A DNA stretch of 64,000 bases from JANQTF01 sp041741415 (GCA_041741415.1 JBGSKC010000035.1:124001-188000); one strand, 5' to 3'; positions 26,692 through 35,766 are shown, counted from the stretch's first letter. The notes: generated from the sequence alone by a model not told the origin. Numbers and translations are program-made.

Positions 26692-28317
26692 ATGTCTGAT
26701 TCACATACCACCGGAAATAACAGCGGCTTTGGGCGCAGAGAACTGCTCAAAGGCCTGGCTGGTCTGCCCCTGCTGGGCTTGTTTGGAGCAGGTGCCTGGG
26801 CAAAATCGGCAGCTGACGCCGACAAACAGGAACAGATTCTTCGTGAGCTGAACATTGAAGCACAGGTGCCTCCTTTGCCCGACATGAGCGGCGATCCGCT
26901 CCGGATCGGGATTGTCGGCTTTGGCATCCGGGGCGAGCAGTTGCTGCGGGCCCTGGGCTTCGCCACCAACGAGTGGAAAACAAGCATGGCAGAGGCTGCC
27001 GCTGCCAACAAAAACGACACCCGTCTGGCTACTTTCCAGGAGCAGGTTCGCGACAGCAACCTCAATATCCGGATTACGGGAGTGTGTGATGTATTTGATG
27101 TTCATGCCAACCGCGCCATGGAAGCAGGCACTGCAGATGGAAAGGCTCCGCAGCGTTTTCGCACATTTGAGGACATGATCGCCAGCCCTGAAATCGATGC
27201 GGTTGTGATCGCCACCCCCGACCACTGGCATGCCCCCATGGCCATTGCCGCGGCCAATGCTGGGAAACACGTTTATGTGGAGAAGTGCATGACCCACAAA
27301 GTAGGGGAAACAATCGCACTGCGCGAGGCAGTGAAGCAAAGTGGGATCGTGTTTCAGGTGGGGCACCAGCACCGGCAAACCCAGAGTTTCCTTACCGCGA
27401 TGGATGCCATCAGGAAAAATGTGCTGGGACATGTTTCGCTCATTCAGACCAACACCAACCGCAACGACGACAACGGTGCCTGGCAATATGACATTCACCA
27501 GGATGCAAGCCCTCAAACCATTGACTGGCAGCAGTTTTTGGGAAATGCTCCCGAGGTTTCCTTCAATGCAGAGCATTTTTTCCGCTGGCGCAAGTGGTGG
27601 CCCTATGGCTCCGGTCTCTCCGGCGATTTGCTCACCCACGACTACGACCGCATCAACTGCCTGCTTCAAATGGGCATTCCTGATTCTGTGATGGCCAGTG
27701 GCGGCGTCTATACCCACCGCGATGGCCGGGAGGTTCCTGATGTGTTTCAGGTGATCATGGAGTTTCCAAATTACACCACGGGAACCTCTCAGGAACAGGG
27801 TAAAGAGCAGGGATTGACCTTCATGTATTCTTCCACACTTGGAAACCAATACAACCGGGGAACCCTTCTGATGGGCCACGATGCCACGATGGAATTAGGC
27901 AATACCCTCTTCATTTACCCGGACGCCCGATCCACCCGCTACAAAAACATGCTGGAAGAGGGCCTGCTGACACCAGATAATCCGATTTACGCCTACAACC
28001 CGGCTTCTTCCAAAGGCGGCGATGCGATCACTTCGCCCACTGCAGCCTATTTTGCCAACAAGGGCCTCCTCTACACCTACCGCGACGGCAAGAGGATCGA
28101 TTCGACGCACCTCCACATGAGAGAATGGCTGGCCGGAATCAGGCAAAACAAACCCGAACTGGTGAGCTGCGGAATTGAGGAAGGCTTTCAGGAAGCGATG
28201 GCTGCTCACATGGCGACCATTTCCTACCGGCTGGGCAAGCGAATCGAATGGGACAAGACCAATGAGCGCCTGAGCAATGTGACAGAGGAAGAACTTCGCT
28301 CCATCAACATGGCCTGA
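26692..28317 (+). CDS. Exported Gfo/Idh/MocA-family oxidoreductase
   Basis: 541 residues. The N-terminus has a twin-arginine-like signal (GRRELLKGLAGLPLLGLFG), suggesting folded export. The NAD(P)-binding part follows with IGIVGFGIRGEQLL (about 72-85) and ATPDHWHAPMAIAAANAGKHVYVEK, whose EK pair is the family's conserved motif. The C-terminal alpha/beta domain contains GSGLSGDLLTHDYD. Members act on sugars or related alcohols; many Bacteroidota homologues are exported and sit in carbohydrate loci. The substrate is unknown. It is likely co-transcribed with doxX. Confidence 0.88.
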   Translation: MSDSHTTGNNSGFGRRELLKGLAGLPLLGLFGAGAWAKSAADADKQEQILRELNIEAQVPPLPDMSGDPLRIGIVGFGIRGEQLLRALGFATNEWKTSMAEAAAANKNDTRLATFQEQVRDSNLNIRITGVCDVFDVHANRAMEAGTADGKAPQRFRTFEDMIASPEIDAVVIATPDHWHAPMAIAAANAGKHVYVEKCMTHKVGETIALREAVKQSGIVFQVGHQHRQTQSFLTAMDAIRKNVLGHVSLIQTNTNRNDDNGAWQYDIHQDASPQTIDWQQFLGNAPEVSFNAEHFFRWRKWWPYGSGLSGDLLTHDYDRINCLLQMGIPDSVMASGGVYTHRDGREVPDVFQVIMEFPNYTTGTSQEQGKEQGLTFMYSSTLGNQYNRGTLLMGHDATMELGNTLFIYPDARSTRYKNMLEEGLLTPDNPIYAYNPASSKGGDAITSPTAAYFANKGLLYTYRDGKRIDSTHLHMREWLAGIRQNKPELVSCGIEEGFQEAMAAHMATISYRLGKRIEWDKTNERLSNVTEEELRSINMA

Positions 28318-28320
28318 CAA

Positions 28321-29022
28321 TCAGGGATCCTGAACCGGCAGGCGAAGCAGCTTCAGGATGCCCGGCTGGGCCGGACTGCTGAGGCGCAGCCGCAGATAGA
28401 GCAAAAATTCTGTCTCGCCGGGATTCGGCGTAAGAAGCAGTGGGAAATCTTCCCTGCCGCTTTTTTCAATCGCGCCGCTGGGACTGGCAAATGAGATGAG
28501 GTTGCTGGGAAAACCCAGAATGTACACCTGTGCCAGGTTGGGCTTTCCTGACAGGAGAGCCTCTCCATGGTGCAGCCATACGGCTGGCGCCACGAGGTCG
28601 CTCGTATCGACAGGCTGTTCAAACCACCCCGAAAACTCTGACATCAGGCGGCCCTGCTCGTCGAAGCGCTGCGACATCAGCACACTGTCTGCCTCCATGA
28701 GGGCCAGCATCCGGATTGTGCCGTTGGTCCCGTAAAGATACATCCGACCCTCTTTTCTGCCCTGGTTAAAGGAATGCTCCAGCTTGAGGCTGCCATCAGG
28801 ATAGTATTCCCTTACTTTTCCGTGGACTTTCCCGGCCAGATACGGGACCTCTGCAGCCAGTTTGCTGTCGGGATAATATTCCATGCCAAGCCCTTCAAAT
28901 TCACCGGCCTCATTCAGGGGCGTTACCGACTGAACAGTGCCATCCGGATAGAAAGTGGTAAACTGTTGCCCAAATACAACAGCTGCGCCTGTCATCCAAC
29001 AGAAAAGCAGGAGGCACTTCAT
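28321..29022 (-). CDS. YwqK/MORN-like repeat protein
   Basis: 233 residues from ATG 29022, giving a signal peptide (KCLLLFCWMTGAAVVFGQ). The following part has short repeats of the MORN type: FTTFYPDGTVQSVTP, GMEYYPDSKLAAEVPY and VREYYPDGSLKLEHSF, as in YwqK-like proteins. The C-terminal half differs and is not recognised. The repeats often mediate protein or membrane contacts. The gene is convergent with the oxidoreductase, with 3 bases between stops, and divergent from the dipeptidase. Confidence 0.78.
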   Translation of the reverse strand: MKCLLLFCWMTGAAVVFGQQFTTFYPDGTVQSVTPLNEAGEFEGLGMEYYPDSKLAAEVPYLAGKVHGKVREYYPDGSLKLEHSFNQGRKEGRMYLYGTNGTIRMLALMEADSVLMSQRFDEQGRLMSEFSGWFEQPVDTSDLVAPAVWLHHGEALLSGKPNLAQVYILGFPSNLISFASPSGAIEKSGREDFPLLLTPNPGETEFLLYLRLRLSSPAQPGILKLLRLPVQDP

Positions 29023-29154
29023 ACAGTCGAACGGTTCATTTTCAGCAAGCAACCAAAGGTAATAAGCTTTTTGAGGAAACAAGCCGACTCCGGCAGGGAG
29101 AGGTTCGCCTGGCAATTTGACTTACCTTTGCCCCTCTCTAAGCAAATTTCACAC

Positions 29155-30147
29155 ATGGCCCTCCAACCTGTTTTCGACCTGCATTGCGATCTACCCTCTT
29201 ACCTGGCTTCTGTGAGGGGGGCAAATGTGATGAAAAAAGAAGACATCGGGGCGGCGTTGCCATGGCTGCAGGCAGGCGGGGTGTCGGTTCAGGTCGCTGC
29301 TCTTTTTTGCATCACCCAGGCAGGCAGCACGGAGCGTGTGCAGGAACAAGTGGAACAGTTGCTTACGCTCCAGAAAGCCAATTCTGCTTTTCGGGCTGTG
29401 GTGGATGAGCAAGATTTAATGCCACAGTCCCGTATTGGCTTGCTGCCGGCTATTGAGAATGCCTCTGGATTTTGTGAAGAACATGCCTCACTGAAACAGG
29501 GGCTTAAGCTCCTGGAAGCCGTCCTCCGGCAGGTGGGCAGGGTGGCGTATATCGGGCTGACCCATCATTCGGAGAACAGATTTGGCGGCGGAAACCAGGC
29601 TCCGGGAGTTGGCCTGAAACCCGACGGCATGGCTTTGCTCGACTATTTGTCGGGCCGGAATATCGCCGTGGACCTTGCTCATACCAGTGATGCACTGGCA
29701 TTTGACATCCTTACCTACCTTGACAAGCAGCACCTTAAGATCCACGTACTGGCGAGCCACAGCAATTTTCGGGAAGTATTTTCTCACCCCCGCAACCTCC
29801 CTGAGGAACTGGCGAAAGAAGTTCTGCGACGTGACGGAATCGTAGGAATCAACTTTTTCCGGCATTATGTGGATGCTGCCGACCCCCGCCGGCTGACCGC
29901 CCACGTGGCACATGGCTGGAAGCTCCCGGGCGGACAGAGGGGCCTGGCCATCGGCGCAGATTTTTTCACCCCCATCGGTTTTCCTGACCCGGCTCAACTG
30001 CCTCTGTTTTTTCAGGAGCATGAAAACGCCGGAGCCTACCCTGGATTGCTGGCAGAGTGGAAGAAAGCAGTTCCCGGATTGGACGTGGCGGCCCTGGCGT
30101 TTGACAATGCTGCCGACTTTTTTCGAAGAGCCTGGGCAACAGCATAG
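29155..30147 (+). CDS. Membrane-dipeptidase family (M19) peptidase
   Basis: 330 residues. The amidohydrolase-fold zinc ligands are seen as FDLHCD (HxD, about 7-12), PAIENA (bridging Glu), a His-rich middle with LTHHSENRF, ASHSNF and a final GADFF. These match renal-dipeptidase-like M19 enzymes that cleave dipeptides, often D-amino-acid ones. The start at 29155 is chosen because upstream codons of the open frame overlap the divergent gene and show no family similarity. The next gene, the interrupted transporter, starts 47 bases later. Confidence 0.88.
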   Translation: MALQPVFDLHCDLPSYLASVRGANVMKKEDIGAALPWLQAGGVSVQVAALFCITQAGSTERVQEQVEQLLTLQKANSAFRAVVDEQDLMPQSRIGLLPAIENASGFCEEHASLKQGLKLLEAVLRQVGRVAYIGLTHHSENRFGGGNQAPGVGLKPDGMALLDYLSGRNIAVDLAHTSDALAFDILTYLDKQHLKIHVLASHSNFREVFSHPRNLPEELAKEVLRRDGIVGINFFRHYVDAADPRRLTAHVAHGWKLPGGQRGLAIGADFFTPIGFPDPAQLPLFFQEHENAGAYPGLLAEWKKAVPGLDVAALAFDNAADFFRRAWATA

Positions 30148-30194
30148 AAAAACCAGCTCAAAGCAGGAGCTTCGCCTCCAAATCGCCGGGATCC

Positions 30195-30491
30195 ATGACC
30201 TACCTTCAACTTCTTCGCCGTGAGCCTGCCCCGCTGGCTTATGGTGCGCTGCATTTTTTCTTTTCCGGGCCAGGGCAGACCTTCCTCATTTCCCTTTTCG
30301 TGCCCTATTTCCTCGCCACCACCCAGCTGGGCCGCGACGGCTTCAACGCCATTTACCTGGCAGCCACCCTGGGGAGTGCCTTTACCCTGCCCTGGGTCGG
30401 GCACCTGCTCGACCGCTGGCGCATCCGGACGGTGAGCATGGTGGTAAGGGGGGCAAATGAAAACGTGCAATTTTTTCGCGTGGGCATTTGA
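30195..30491 (+). pseudogene. MFS transporter cut by the prophage (N-terminal fragment)
   Basis: The first 85 or so codons read as the beginning of a major facilitator transporter: a first membrane span (PLAYGALHFFFSGPGQTFLISLFVPYF) and LPWVGHLLDRWRIRTVSMVV, which contains the conserved loop motif between helices 2 and 3. The protein should be about 400 residues, but after that loop the frame enters phage DNA and stops at 30491. The remaining part of the gene should lie beyond the right end of the prophage, outside the window. Confidence 0.85.
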
Positions 30492-30545
30492 GGGGCAAAA
30501 TGCTGTTTTTCAATAGGTTAAAGGCATTTAAGGGCAAAACACCAC
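30449..30545. repeat. Left-end repeats of the prophage, likely transposase binding sites
   Basis: GGGCAAA occurs at 30451-30457, 30493-30499 and 30532-30538, spaced 42 and 39 bases, about four helical turns. The last two are part of longer near-identical copies: GGCATTTGAGGGGCAAAA (30483-30500) and GGCATTTAAGGGCAAAA (30523-30539). Mu ends carry three such sites for MuA. From here to 30653 there is only AT-rich non-coding DNA. Confidence 0.75.
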
Positions 30546-30653
30546 TTAAAAGAAAACATACAAAAAATTTTAATTACCGCGATTTAGGGGCCTTTTTAGT
30601 GCTGGTTGTTAAAAAACATCTTCAAAACACCCCCAAAAACGCCCCAAACGGCT

Positions 30654-31559
30654 TTAAATCCCCGTTTCATCCTGCTCCAGTGCCCACCTGGGCACGTCGT
30701 GTGGCCGGATAGCCTTGGTATTCATCCCCAGCACGGCACGCACCTCCCAGGCCTGCTGCACGGCTGCCGGATCGAGCTTCATGAGGCCGTATTCGGGGTT
30801 GTCGCTTACCAGGCGCAGCGGCCCCTCGCCCTCATAGTTGCGGGCAGCCCGCTTGCAGATGATCCCCTCTGCCGTGACCAGCACATATACCTTTCCCTGC
30901 TGGATAGCCCTCAAATCGCTCATTTGGCGGCAAATAACATAGTCCATGTGCTGGATCGTGTTCTCCATGCTGCTCCCGCTCACCTGGATAGCCACCCAGG
31001 GGCCACCCCGAAACTCCTCCATTGGCAGCACCAGCTCCACCGGCTCCTCTCTCGCCTCCTCATCCTGCGCCTCGCTACCAGGGCCAGCACTCGCCCGCAG
31101 CCCGGCCACCGGCACCTTGCGCCCCCGTTTTTCGCTTTTGGACAGGTATGGAGCCTGTGTTTCTTCGATTAGGTGGACAGGAAATGGCTGAATTAGGTGG
31201 ACATCTCCTCTTCCAGGGCTTTCCAATATCTCCCATTCTCCCAGGGCCTTTTCTTTTGATTGATAAGTTTTCGGGTTAAGATGATTCACAGAATTTGATC
31301 CGGTTTCTTTTTGTGATGACAAGATTTCTATTTGTGATTTTTCTACTGGCCCCACTCCTGAAATTATGTAAGCAGGGCTGAGATTGGGCAAGGCCTCAAA
31401 AATTAAATCATAGTCGATAGAGTCCCTTTTCCGCCACATTGCAAGCCTGTTCCCTTTGATATTCAAAAGGTTAGCTAATTCGGCATCGGTATCTACATCC
31501 AATGCCGACTTGATCCGTGTAAGAATCTTCGTGACTTTTTGTGAATCACCACTTGACAT
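30654..31559 (-). CDS. CI/LexA-type prophage repressor
   Basis: 301 residues from ATG 31559. The N-terminal domain (about 8-75) is a phage CI-repressor-type DNA-binding domain (ILTRIKSALDVDTDAELANL). The C-terminal half is an S24 peptidase: Ser-197 in VSGSSMENT, Lys-236 in IICKRAAR, and an Ala-Gly pair at 158-159 (ASAGPG) that fits the self-cleavage site. It should hold the prophage dormant and be inactivated by RecA during DNA damage. It is transcribed away from the early genes, as in Mu. Mu itself has no such protease domain. Confidence 0.9.
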   Translation of the reverse strand: MSSGDSQKVTKILTRIKSALDVDTDAELANLLNIKGNRLAMWRKRDSIDYDLIFEALPNLSPAYIISGVGPVEKSQIEILSSQKETGSNSVNHLNPKTYQSKEKALGEWEILESPGRGDVHLIQPFPVHLIEETQAPYLSKSEKRGRKVPVAGLRASAGPGSEAQDEEAREEPVELVLPMEEFRGGPWVAIQVSGSSMENTIQHMDYVICRQMSDLRAIQQGKVYVLVTAEGIICKRAARNYEGEGPLRLVSDNPEYGLMKLDPAAVQQAWEVRAVLGMNTKAIRPHDVPRWALEQDETGI

Positions 31560-31561
31560 AC

Positions 31562-31574
31562 TCACATATTGTGA
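31562..31574. promoter_or_regulatory. Operator candidate between repressor and cro-like gene
   Basis: TCACATATTGTGA is a perfect dyad (TCACA-TAT-TGTGA) lying just upstream of the repressor start and in the divergent region. A related half-palindrome GTGAATCAC is at 31541-31549 inside the repressor start region. Binding by the repressor or Cro-like protein is inferred. Confidence 0.6.
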
Positions 31575-31625
31575 TTTACTTAGCCCCATCAAACGCCGCA
31601 ACCGCCGCAAAAGATACCAAAAAGA

Positions 31626-31835
31626 ATGACACCACAAGAAGCCAAAGCATTTCTCAACCGCAGCGACGCCGCAGAGATCAGCGCCCTCACCGGCTACTCG
31701 ATCAGCTACGTGCGCCAGGTGCTGCGTGGCGAGAGGAACAACGCAGCCATTGCCGATGTGGCAGTGACAATCGCGGAAACACGCCGCACGGTGCGTGCCC
31801 GCCAGCTCAACAAGCTCCTTAACCCCTCGAACTAA
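31626..31835 (+). CDS. Cro/Ner-like small DNA-binding protein
   Basis: 69 residues with a helix-turn-helix: AAEISALTGYSISYVRQVLRGE, the second helix being SISYVRQVLRG. Position directly opposite the repressor, with the operator between them, fits a Cro or Ner regulator that switches the phage to early lytic transcription. The next gene starts inside its stop codon (TAATG), so the early genes are read as one operon. Confidence 0.78.
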   Translation: MTPQEAKAFLNRSDAAEISALTGYSISYVRQVLRGERNNAAIADVAVTIAETRRTVRARQLNKLLNPSN

Positions 31836-32059
31836 TGAACAACACAAACCCATTCCTCGCCGAGGCTCAATTGTTTAAGCAGAAAATGGAACAAGCCCAG
31901 GCCGCCCTCTGGGATCTGCTTACTCAAGATGAGGATCTATGGCCAAGAGTCGCAACTCAATTCATTGACAGCGACTATTCCAAAAGCATGATCATGAGCA
32001 GTCTCAATCCTGAAAATTCAGCGAAGGTTTTAAGCCTGCTGGAATTGATCCGGCGCTAA
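31835..32059 (+). CDS. Hypothetical early phage protein
   Basis: 74 residues, mostly helical by eye, no recognised domain. The start overlaps the stop of the Cro-like gene by one base, so translation is coupled. It lies in the early operon before the transposase; small proteins here in Mu-like phages often have host-takeover or regulatory roles, which is inference only. Confidence 0.65.
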   Translation: MNNTNPFLAEAQLFKQKMEQAQAALWDLLTQDEDLWPRVATQFIDSDYSKSMIMSSLNPENSAKVLSLLELIRR

Positions 32060-32086
32060 TCACCCTACCCTTTTCCCTCACTGAAA

Positions 32087-32392
32087 ATGCTACACACTCA
32101 CATGCACCTGCTCAAGTACATCCATTACCGCCAAGCCATGCTCGCCACCAAGTCATTAGAAGGCCTGAGCGAGGCGGAGCGACTCGAGAAAGACCTCCGC
32201 GACAAGCAGGCCGAGGCTGTCCTCGCCCTGGTTGAAAAGGAGCCGCCGCTTAGCCTGTATGACCTGGGGTATGCCCTTATGATGCCCAGCCACCACTCCT
32301 GGGAGCGCCTGCCACTGAGCGAGCACGACCCCATCCGCCAGCAGATCTTGGCCGCCCTCAATGCCTGGACAAACAGCTCCAAAGGAGTATGA
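32087..32392 (+). CDS. Hypothetical early phage protein
   Basis: 101 residues, helical, with a charged stretch GLSEAERLEKDLRDKQAEAV. No known domain is seen. It overlaps the transposase start by 4 bases (ATGA-type junction), which argues that it is a real translated gene. Earlier starts are possible; ATG 32087 or ATG 32102 would both fit. Confidence 0.65.
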   Translation: MLHTHMHLLKYIHYRQAMLATKSLEGLSEAERLEKDLRDKQAEAVLALVEKEPPLSLYDLGYALMMPSHHSWERLPLSEHDPIRQQILAALNAWTNSSKGV

Positions 32393-34458
32393 TGGTGCTC
32401 AACAACATACTCTACCTGGAGGTGCCGGACCTGGTGAACGTCTTTGGCGTGCAGGAAGGCGCTATTAAAAAGGGCCTATATCGAGCCCGCAGCACTGATG
32501 GGGAAACCTGGCGCTCCATCAATCACCCATCGGACAAGCGGGTGAAGCTGATTGATTACAGAAGCATTCCGACCACGACAAAGAGCACCTACGGCATCCC
32601 CTCTGAGGAGGAGCTGCGGCAAATGCTCGAGGAGCTAAAGCGGGAGGAGGCCAGCGTGCTGCTGACGAGGAAAGTGAAGCAGGCGGAGAATGCAGACGAT
32701 CATGCCTACTACATCATGGCTGGCCTCAAGGCCCGCGAGGCAAAGGGCTACATGAGTGCTGCGGCCTGGCTGCGGGTGCTGGATGCGCCGAAGGGCAAGG
32801 CCGATGTGCGAGCCCTGGGCCTGCCTGGCATCGAGACAAAGGAGGCTCTGCTGGACCTCGCCCTGGTGTGTATCCAGGCAGATAAGCCCCTGGGCCTGCA
32901 CAAGGTGGGATCGGTGCAGATCCTGCGCCGCAAGGTGGCCGACTGGCGCAAGGCCGGTGGCAGCCGCGAAAGGGAGCTGCAATGCCTGGTGCACAAGCAC
33001 CGCAAGCTGGCCACCCTGGGCCTGAAGGGCAACCAGGGCCACCGCAAGGTAACACCGGCTATCGAGGAGGCGATTGTGGCCCGCTACATCGGCCTGCACG
33101 ATGATGTGAAGCTCAACTTCGAGCAACTGTGGATCGAGTACCACAGCTGGGTGGAGCAAGGGTATATCCTGCTGGATGCTGGCACGGGCGAGATCATCGA
33201 AAACCCACCGGCACTGAGTGTGAGCAGCATCAAAAACGTGCTCTACAAGGCCGATAACACGCCGTTGATCCGGATGTTCCGGGATGGCTCCAAGGCCTAC
33301 CGGGATGCTGCCCGGCCCTTTGTGCGGCGTAAGGCACCGGCTTTCTCGCTCTCCCTGGTGAGCTGCGACGGGGAAACAAGCCCCTTTGCCATGCCGCCCA
33401 GGAAGGGCAGTGCCGCCCCGATCCGCCCCACGGCCTACCTGATCTTCGACACAGCCAGCCAGGCCCTGATCGGCAAGGCAATAGGCCTGCGCGAAGACAA
33501 GCAGCTGATGGAAAGGGCATTCTACGACATGCTCATCACCACCGGTGGCCTGGCCCCGATGGAGGCCCAACTCGACAACTTCGGCAAGAAGTACCGCGAT
33601 GAGATGAGCCAGATGATTCCGGTGGTGAGCTTCGCCAAGCCCTACAACGCACAGGAGAAGTTTGTGGAGAGCATAATCGGGCGCTTTGAGCAGGATGTGC
33701 TGCGAACGATCCCAGGCAACGTGGGCCAGAACATCACGGCCAAGACCATCCAGAGCCGCCGCAACCCCGACAAAGAGGCGATCTATTACACCTTCGAGGA
33801 GATCGAAGCGATATACGACGAGGCCCAGCGCCGCTGGAATTCACTCATAAGTAAATCGCGTGGCAAAGGCAAAACCCGCTGGGAGAACTTCCAGGAGCGC
33901 CTGAACCCCGATGCGCCCCGCATCAGCGCTGAGACCATGGCCATGCTGTTTGGCCACACCACAGCGGTCACGATCCACCGTGGTTGGCTCTCGGTGCAGC
34001 ACCAGGGCGAGGCTCACCTCTATGAGGTGCCCCACTACCTGGAGCGGCTGGCCCTGATGCCGAAAGACATGCACGTGCGGGTGCGGCTGCTCCCCCACGA
34101 CACGAGCCGGGCCTGGATCTACCGGATGCCGAAGCCTGCCGACCCTGCCCAAGACGAGATGATCTGCGAGGTAATCGCGGCCCAGCTCCCCAGCGCAGCA
34201 AAGGTCGAGCAAACAGATGCCGACCGCTACACTTTGGCCCGCCTGGCCCGCAAAGGCAAGCAGATGGATGAGGCACTGAAAGAAAGAGCCGATGCCCTGC
34301 CCGATCTGGACTATGCCAGCGCAGAGGCCATCCTGGCCCTGGGCTACACACAAAAAGCAAACATGGCCGAGGCGCAGGCAGTGCTCGAGGCCGCCAACGA
34401 TCAACATCAACATTCAACCTCAATCAATCCAAGATGGAAGAGAAACCCTGGAAAGTAG
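32389..34458 (+). CDS. MuA-like DDE transposase (transposition protein A)
   Basis: 689 residues. The N-terminus has a DNA-binding region comparable to MuA's end-recognition part. The DDE catalytic core shows SCDGE with Asp about 327, AQLDNFGK with Asp about 396, and KFVESIIGRFE with Glu about 427, in the context FAKPYNAQEK seen in MuA homologues. The C-terminal part should contact MuB. It joins the phage ends to target DNA for integration and replicative transposition. It is followed by a small gene and the MuB-like ATPase, as in Mu. Confidence 0.93.
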   Translation: MMVLNNILYLEVPDLVNVFGVQEGAIKKGLYRARSTDGETWRSINHPSDKRVKLIDYRSIPTTTKSTYGIPSEEELRQMLEELKREEASVLLTRKVKQAENADDHAYYIMAGLKAREAKGYMSAAAWLRVLDAPKGKADVRALGLPGIETKEALLDLALVCIQADKPLGLHKVGSVQILRRKVADWRKAGGSRERELQCLVHKHRKLATLGLKGNQGHRKVTPAIEEAIVARYIGLHDDVKLNFEQLWIEYHSWVEQGYILLDAGTGEIIENPPALSVSSIKNVLYKADNTPLIRMFRDGSKAYRDAARPFVRRKAPAFSLSLVSCDGETSPFAMPPRKGSAAPIRPTAYLIFDTASQALIGKAIGLREDKQLMERAFYDMLITTGGLAPMEAQLDNFGKKYRDEMSQMIPVVSFAKPYNAQEKFVESIIGRFEQDVLRTIPGNVGQNITAKTIQSRRNPDKEAIYYTFEEIEAIYDEAQRRWNSLISKSRGKGKTRWENFQERLNPDAPRISAETMAMLFGHTTAVTIHRGWLSVQHQGEAHLYEVPHYLERLALMPKDMHVRVRLLPHDTSRAWIYRMPKPADPAQDEMICEVIAAQLPSAAKVEQTDADRYTLARLARKGKQMDEALKERADALPDLDYASAEAILALGYTQKANMAEAQAVLEAANDQHQHSTSINPRWKRNPGK

Positions 34459-34649
34459 TGGCAGTGAGCCTGCCCACCGAAACCGTGCTCGGAACCTGGA
34501 CCACCGACAATGAGCGCCAAGCCCGGCAGGTTTACCACGCCATGTGCAACGCCTGGCACTGGGAGATGCGCATGGAGTTCTGGCTCACAGGCCCCGGCGT
34601 CGAAGCGGTCCAAACCCCCAACCTGAAGGCCCCCGGATTCAACATTTAA
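34434..34649 (+). CDS. Hypothetical small phage protein
   Basis: 71 residues, overlapping the transposase end by 25 bases. The sequence (KPWKVVAVSLPTETVLGTW) looks like a small beta-rich protein; no family recognised. The overlap and the following MuB gene 11 bases later argue for real translation in the early operon. Confidence 0.6.
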   Translation: MEEKPWKVVAVSLPTETVLGTWTTDNERQARQVYHAMCNAWHWEMRMEFWLTGPGVEAVQTPNLKAPGFNI

Positions 34650-34660
34650 CCCTCACTGAA

Positions 34661-35551
34661 ATGAACGTTCAAGATAAAGAAAAGCTCGCAGGCCTGGCCG
34701 TGGAATGGCTGGCCCAAAGCACAGAAAACACGCAGAGCGACCTCGCCCGCCGCACCGGCCTTAGCGTGACGAACATCAACCACATTGCCCGCCAGCAGTG
34801 GAAAGACAAGGTGATTGGTGATGCCCAGTGGCGCAAGCTCCAGGTGTTTTTCAAGACCGCCAGCCACATCAACAGCGCCAACTACCTCAACATCACCAAC
34901 GCCTGCCAGGTGGCGCATGAGGAAGGCCGCATCATCGGGCTAGATGGCTACACCGGTGCAGGCAAGAGCTACGCACTGGAGAGCTACTGGAAGGGCCACA
35001 GCAACGTGTTCCTGGTGCGGGCCCGCCGCAGCATGGGTGGCAAGACCTTCATGCGCGAAGTAGCCAAGCAGGTAGGAGCAAACGTCACGAGCGGCCAGCT
35101 CTACGACGTGGAAAACAGCGTGATCCAGCGCATCAAGGCCATCCAGGGCCCTGTGCTGCTGATCCTCGACGAGATCGAGTACCTGAAGCCCCTGGCGCTC
35201 GACAGCGTGAAGGTGCTGCTCCAGGAGCTCGACGCCCATTGCGGCATCGTCATCTGCGGCATCATCAAGCAGTGGCTGGAGCGGCTCTCCGCCCGCAACG
35301 TGCAGGGCATGCCGCAATTCCTCCGAAGGGTGGGCCACAGCTGGCTAACAATGGCCCCGATCACCGCCCAGGAGATCCGCCAATTTGCTAAAGACAATGG
35401 GATCACCGACCGCGTGGTGCTCGATTGCCTGGTGCGGGATTGCAAGGATTATGATGCCCTGCAAAAGTATGTGCGTGACCTGGTGGAGCTCACCGAGGCC
35501 GGTGGGCCAGTGAGCGCCGAGATGTACAACCATGTATTTCACGCAGCATGA
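34661..35551 (+). CDS. MuB-like target-selection ATPase
   Basis: 296 residues from ATG 34661. The N-terminus contains a helix-turn-helix (SDLARRTGLSVTNINHIAR), then an AAA+ ATPase with Walker A GYTGAGKS (about 95-102) and Walker B LLILDEIEYL. The size and the N-terminal DNA-binding domain match MuB, which delivers target DNA to the transposase and gives immunity. It ends overlapping the next small gene by 4 bases. Confidence 0.92.
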   Translation: MNVQDKEKLAGLAVEWLAQSTENTQSDLARRTGLSVTNINHIARQQWKDKVIGDAQWRKLQVFFKTASHINSANYLNITNACQVAHEEGRIIGLDGYTGAGKSYALESYWKGHSNVFLVRARRSMGGKTFMREVAKQVGANVTSGQLYDVENSVIQRIKAIQGPVLLILDEIEYLKPLALDSVKVLLQELDAHCGIVICGIIKQWLERLSARNVQGMPQFLRRVGHSWLTMAPITAQEIRQFAKDNGITDRVVLDCLVRDCKDYDALQKYVRDLVELTEAGGPVSAEMYNHVFHAA

Positions 35552-35766
35552 GCGAGCGAGGCCCCAAAGGGTGGCACATCATTCTGGGAATGGTCGCCAC
35601 CATCGCCGCCAACTTCGCCCTGGCAAGCTGCCAGCTCGACCAACTGGAAACCCGCCTGGAGCGCATTGAGCGGGCGGAGTATGAGAACCGGATCCTGCTC
35701 AGCAGGGACACAGTGATCACCGACAGCGACACCACCATCCGCGAAGTAATCCTCCGCAAGCCATGA
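35548..35766 (+). CDS. Hypothetical small protein with membrane anchor
   Basis: 72 residues: a hydrophobic segment (HIILGMVATIAANFALAS) with a cysteine directly after it, then a charged helical part (LDQLETRLERIERAEYE). It could be an inner-membrane protein or a short lipoprotein, but the signal is not a classic lipobox. It overlaps neighbours at both ends, so it is likely translated. Function unknown. Confidence 0.6.
   Translation: MSERGPKGWHIILGMVATIAANFALASCQLDQLETRLERIERAEYENRILLSRDTVITDSDTTIREVILRKP

Noticed and set aside
26701..27879. 392-residue minus-strand frame
   Set aside because: Lies within the Gfo/Idh/MocA gene; no domain, explained by codon bias.
28774..29154. N-terminal extension of the M19 dipeptidase frame
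   Set aside because: Overlaps the divergent YwqK-like gene and shows no similarity to dipeptidases; the HxD motif expected near the N-terminus follows ATG 29155.
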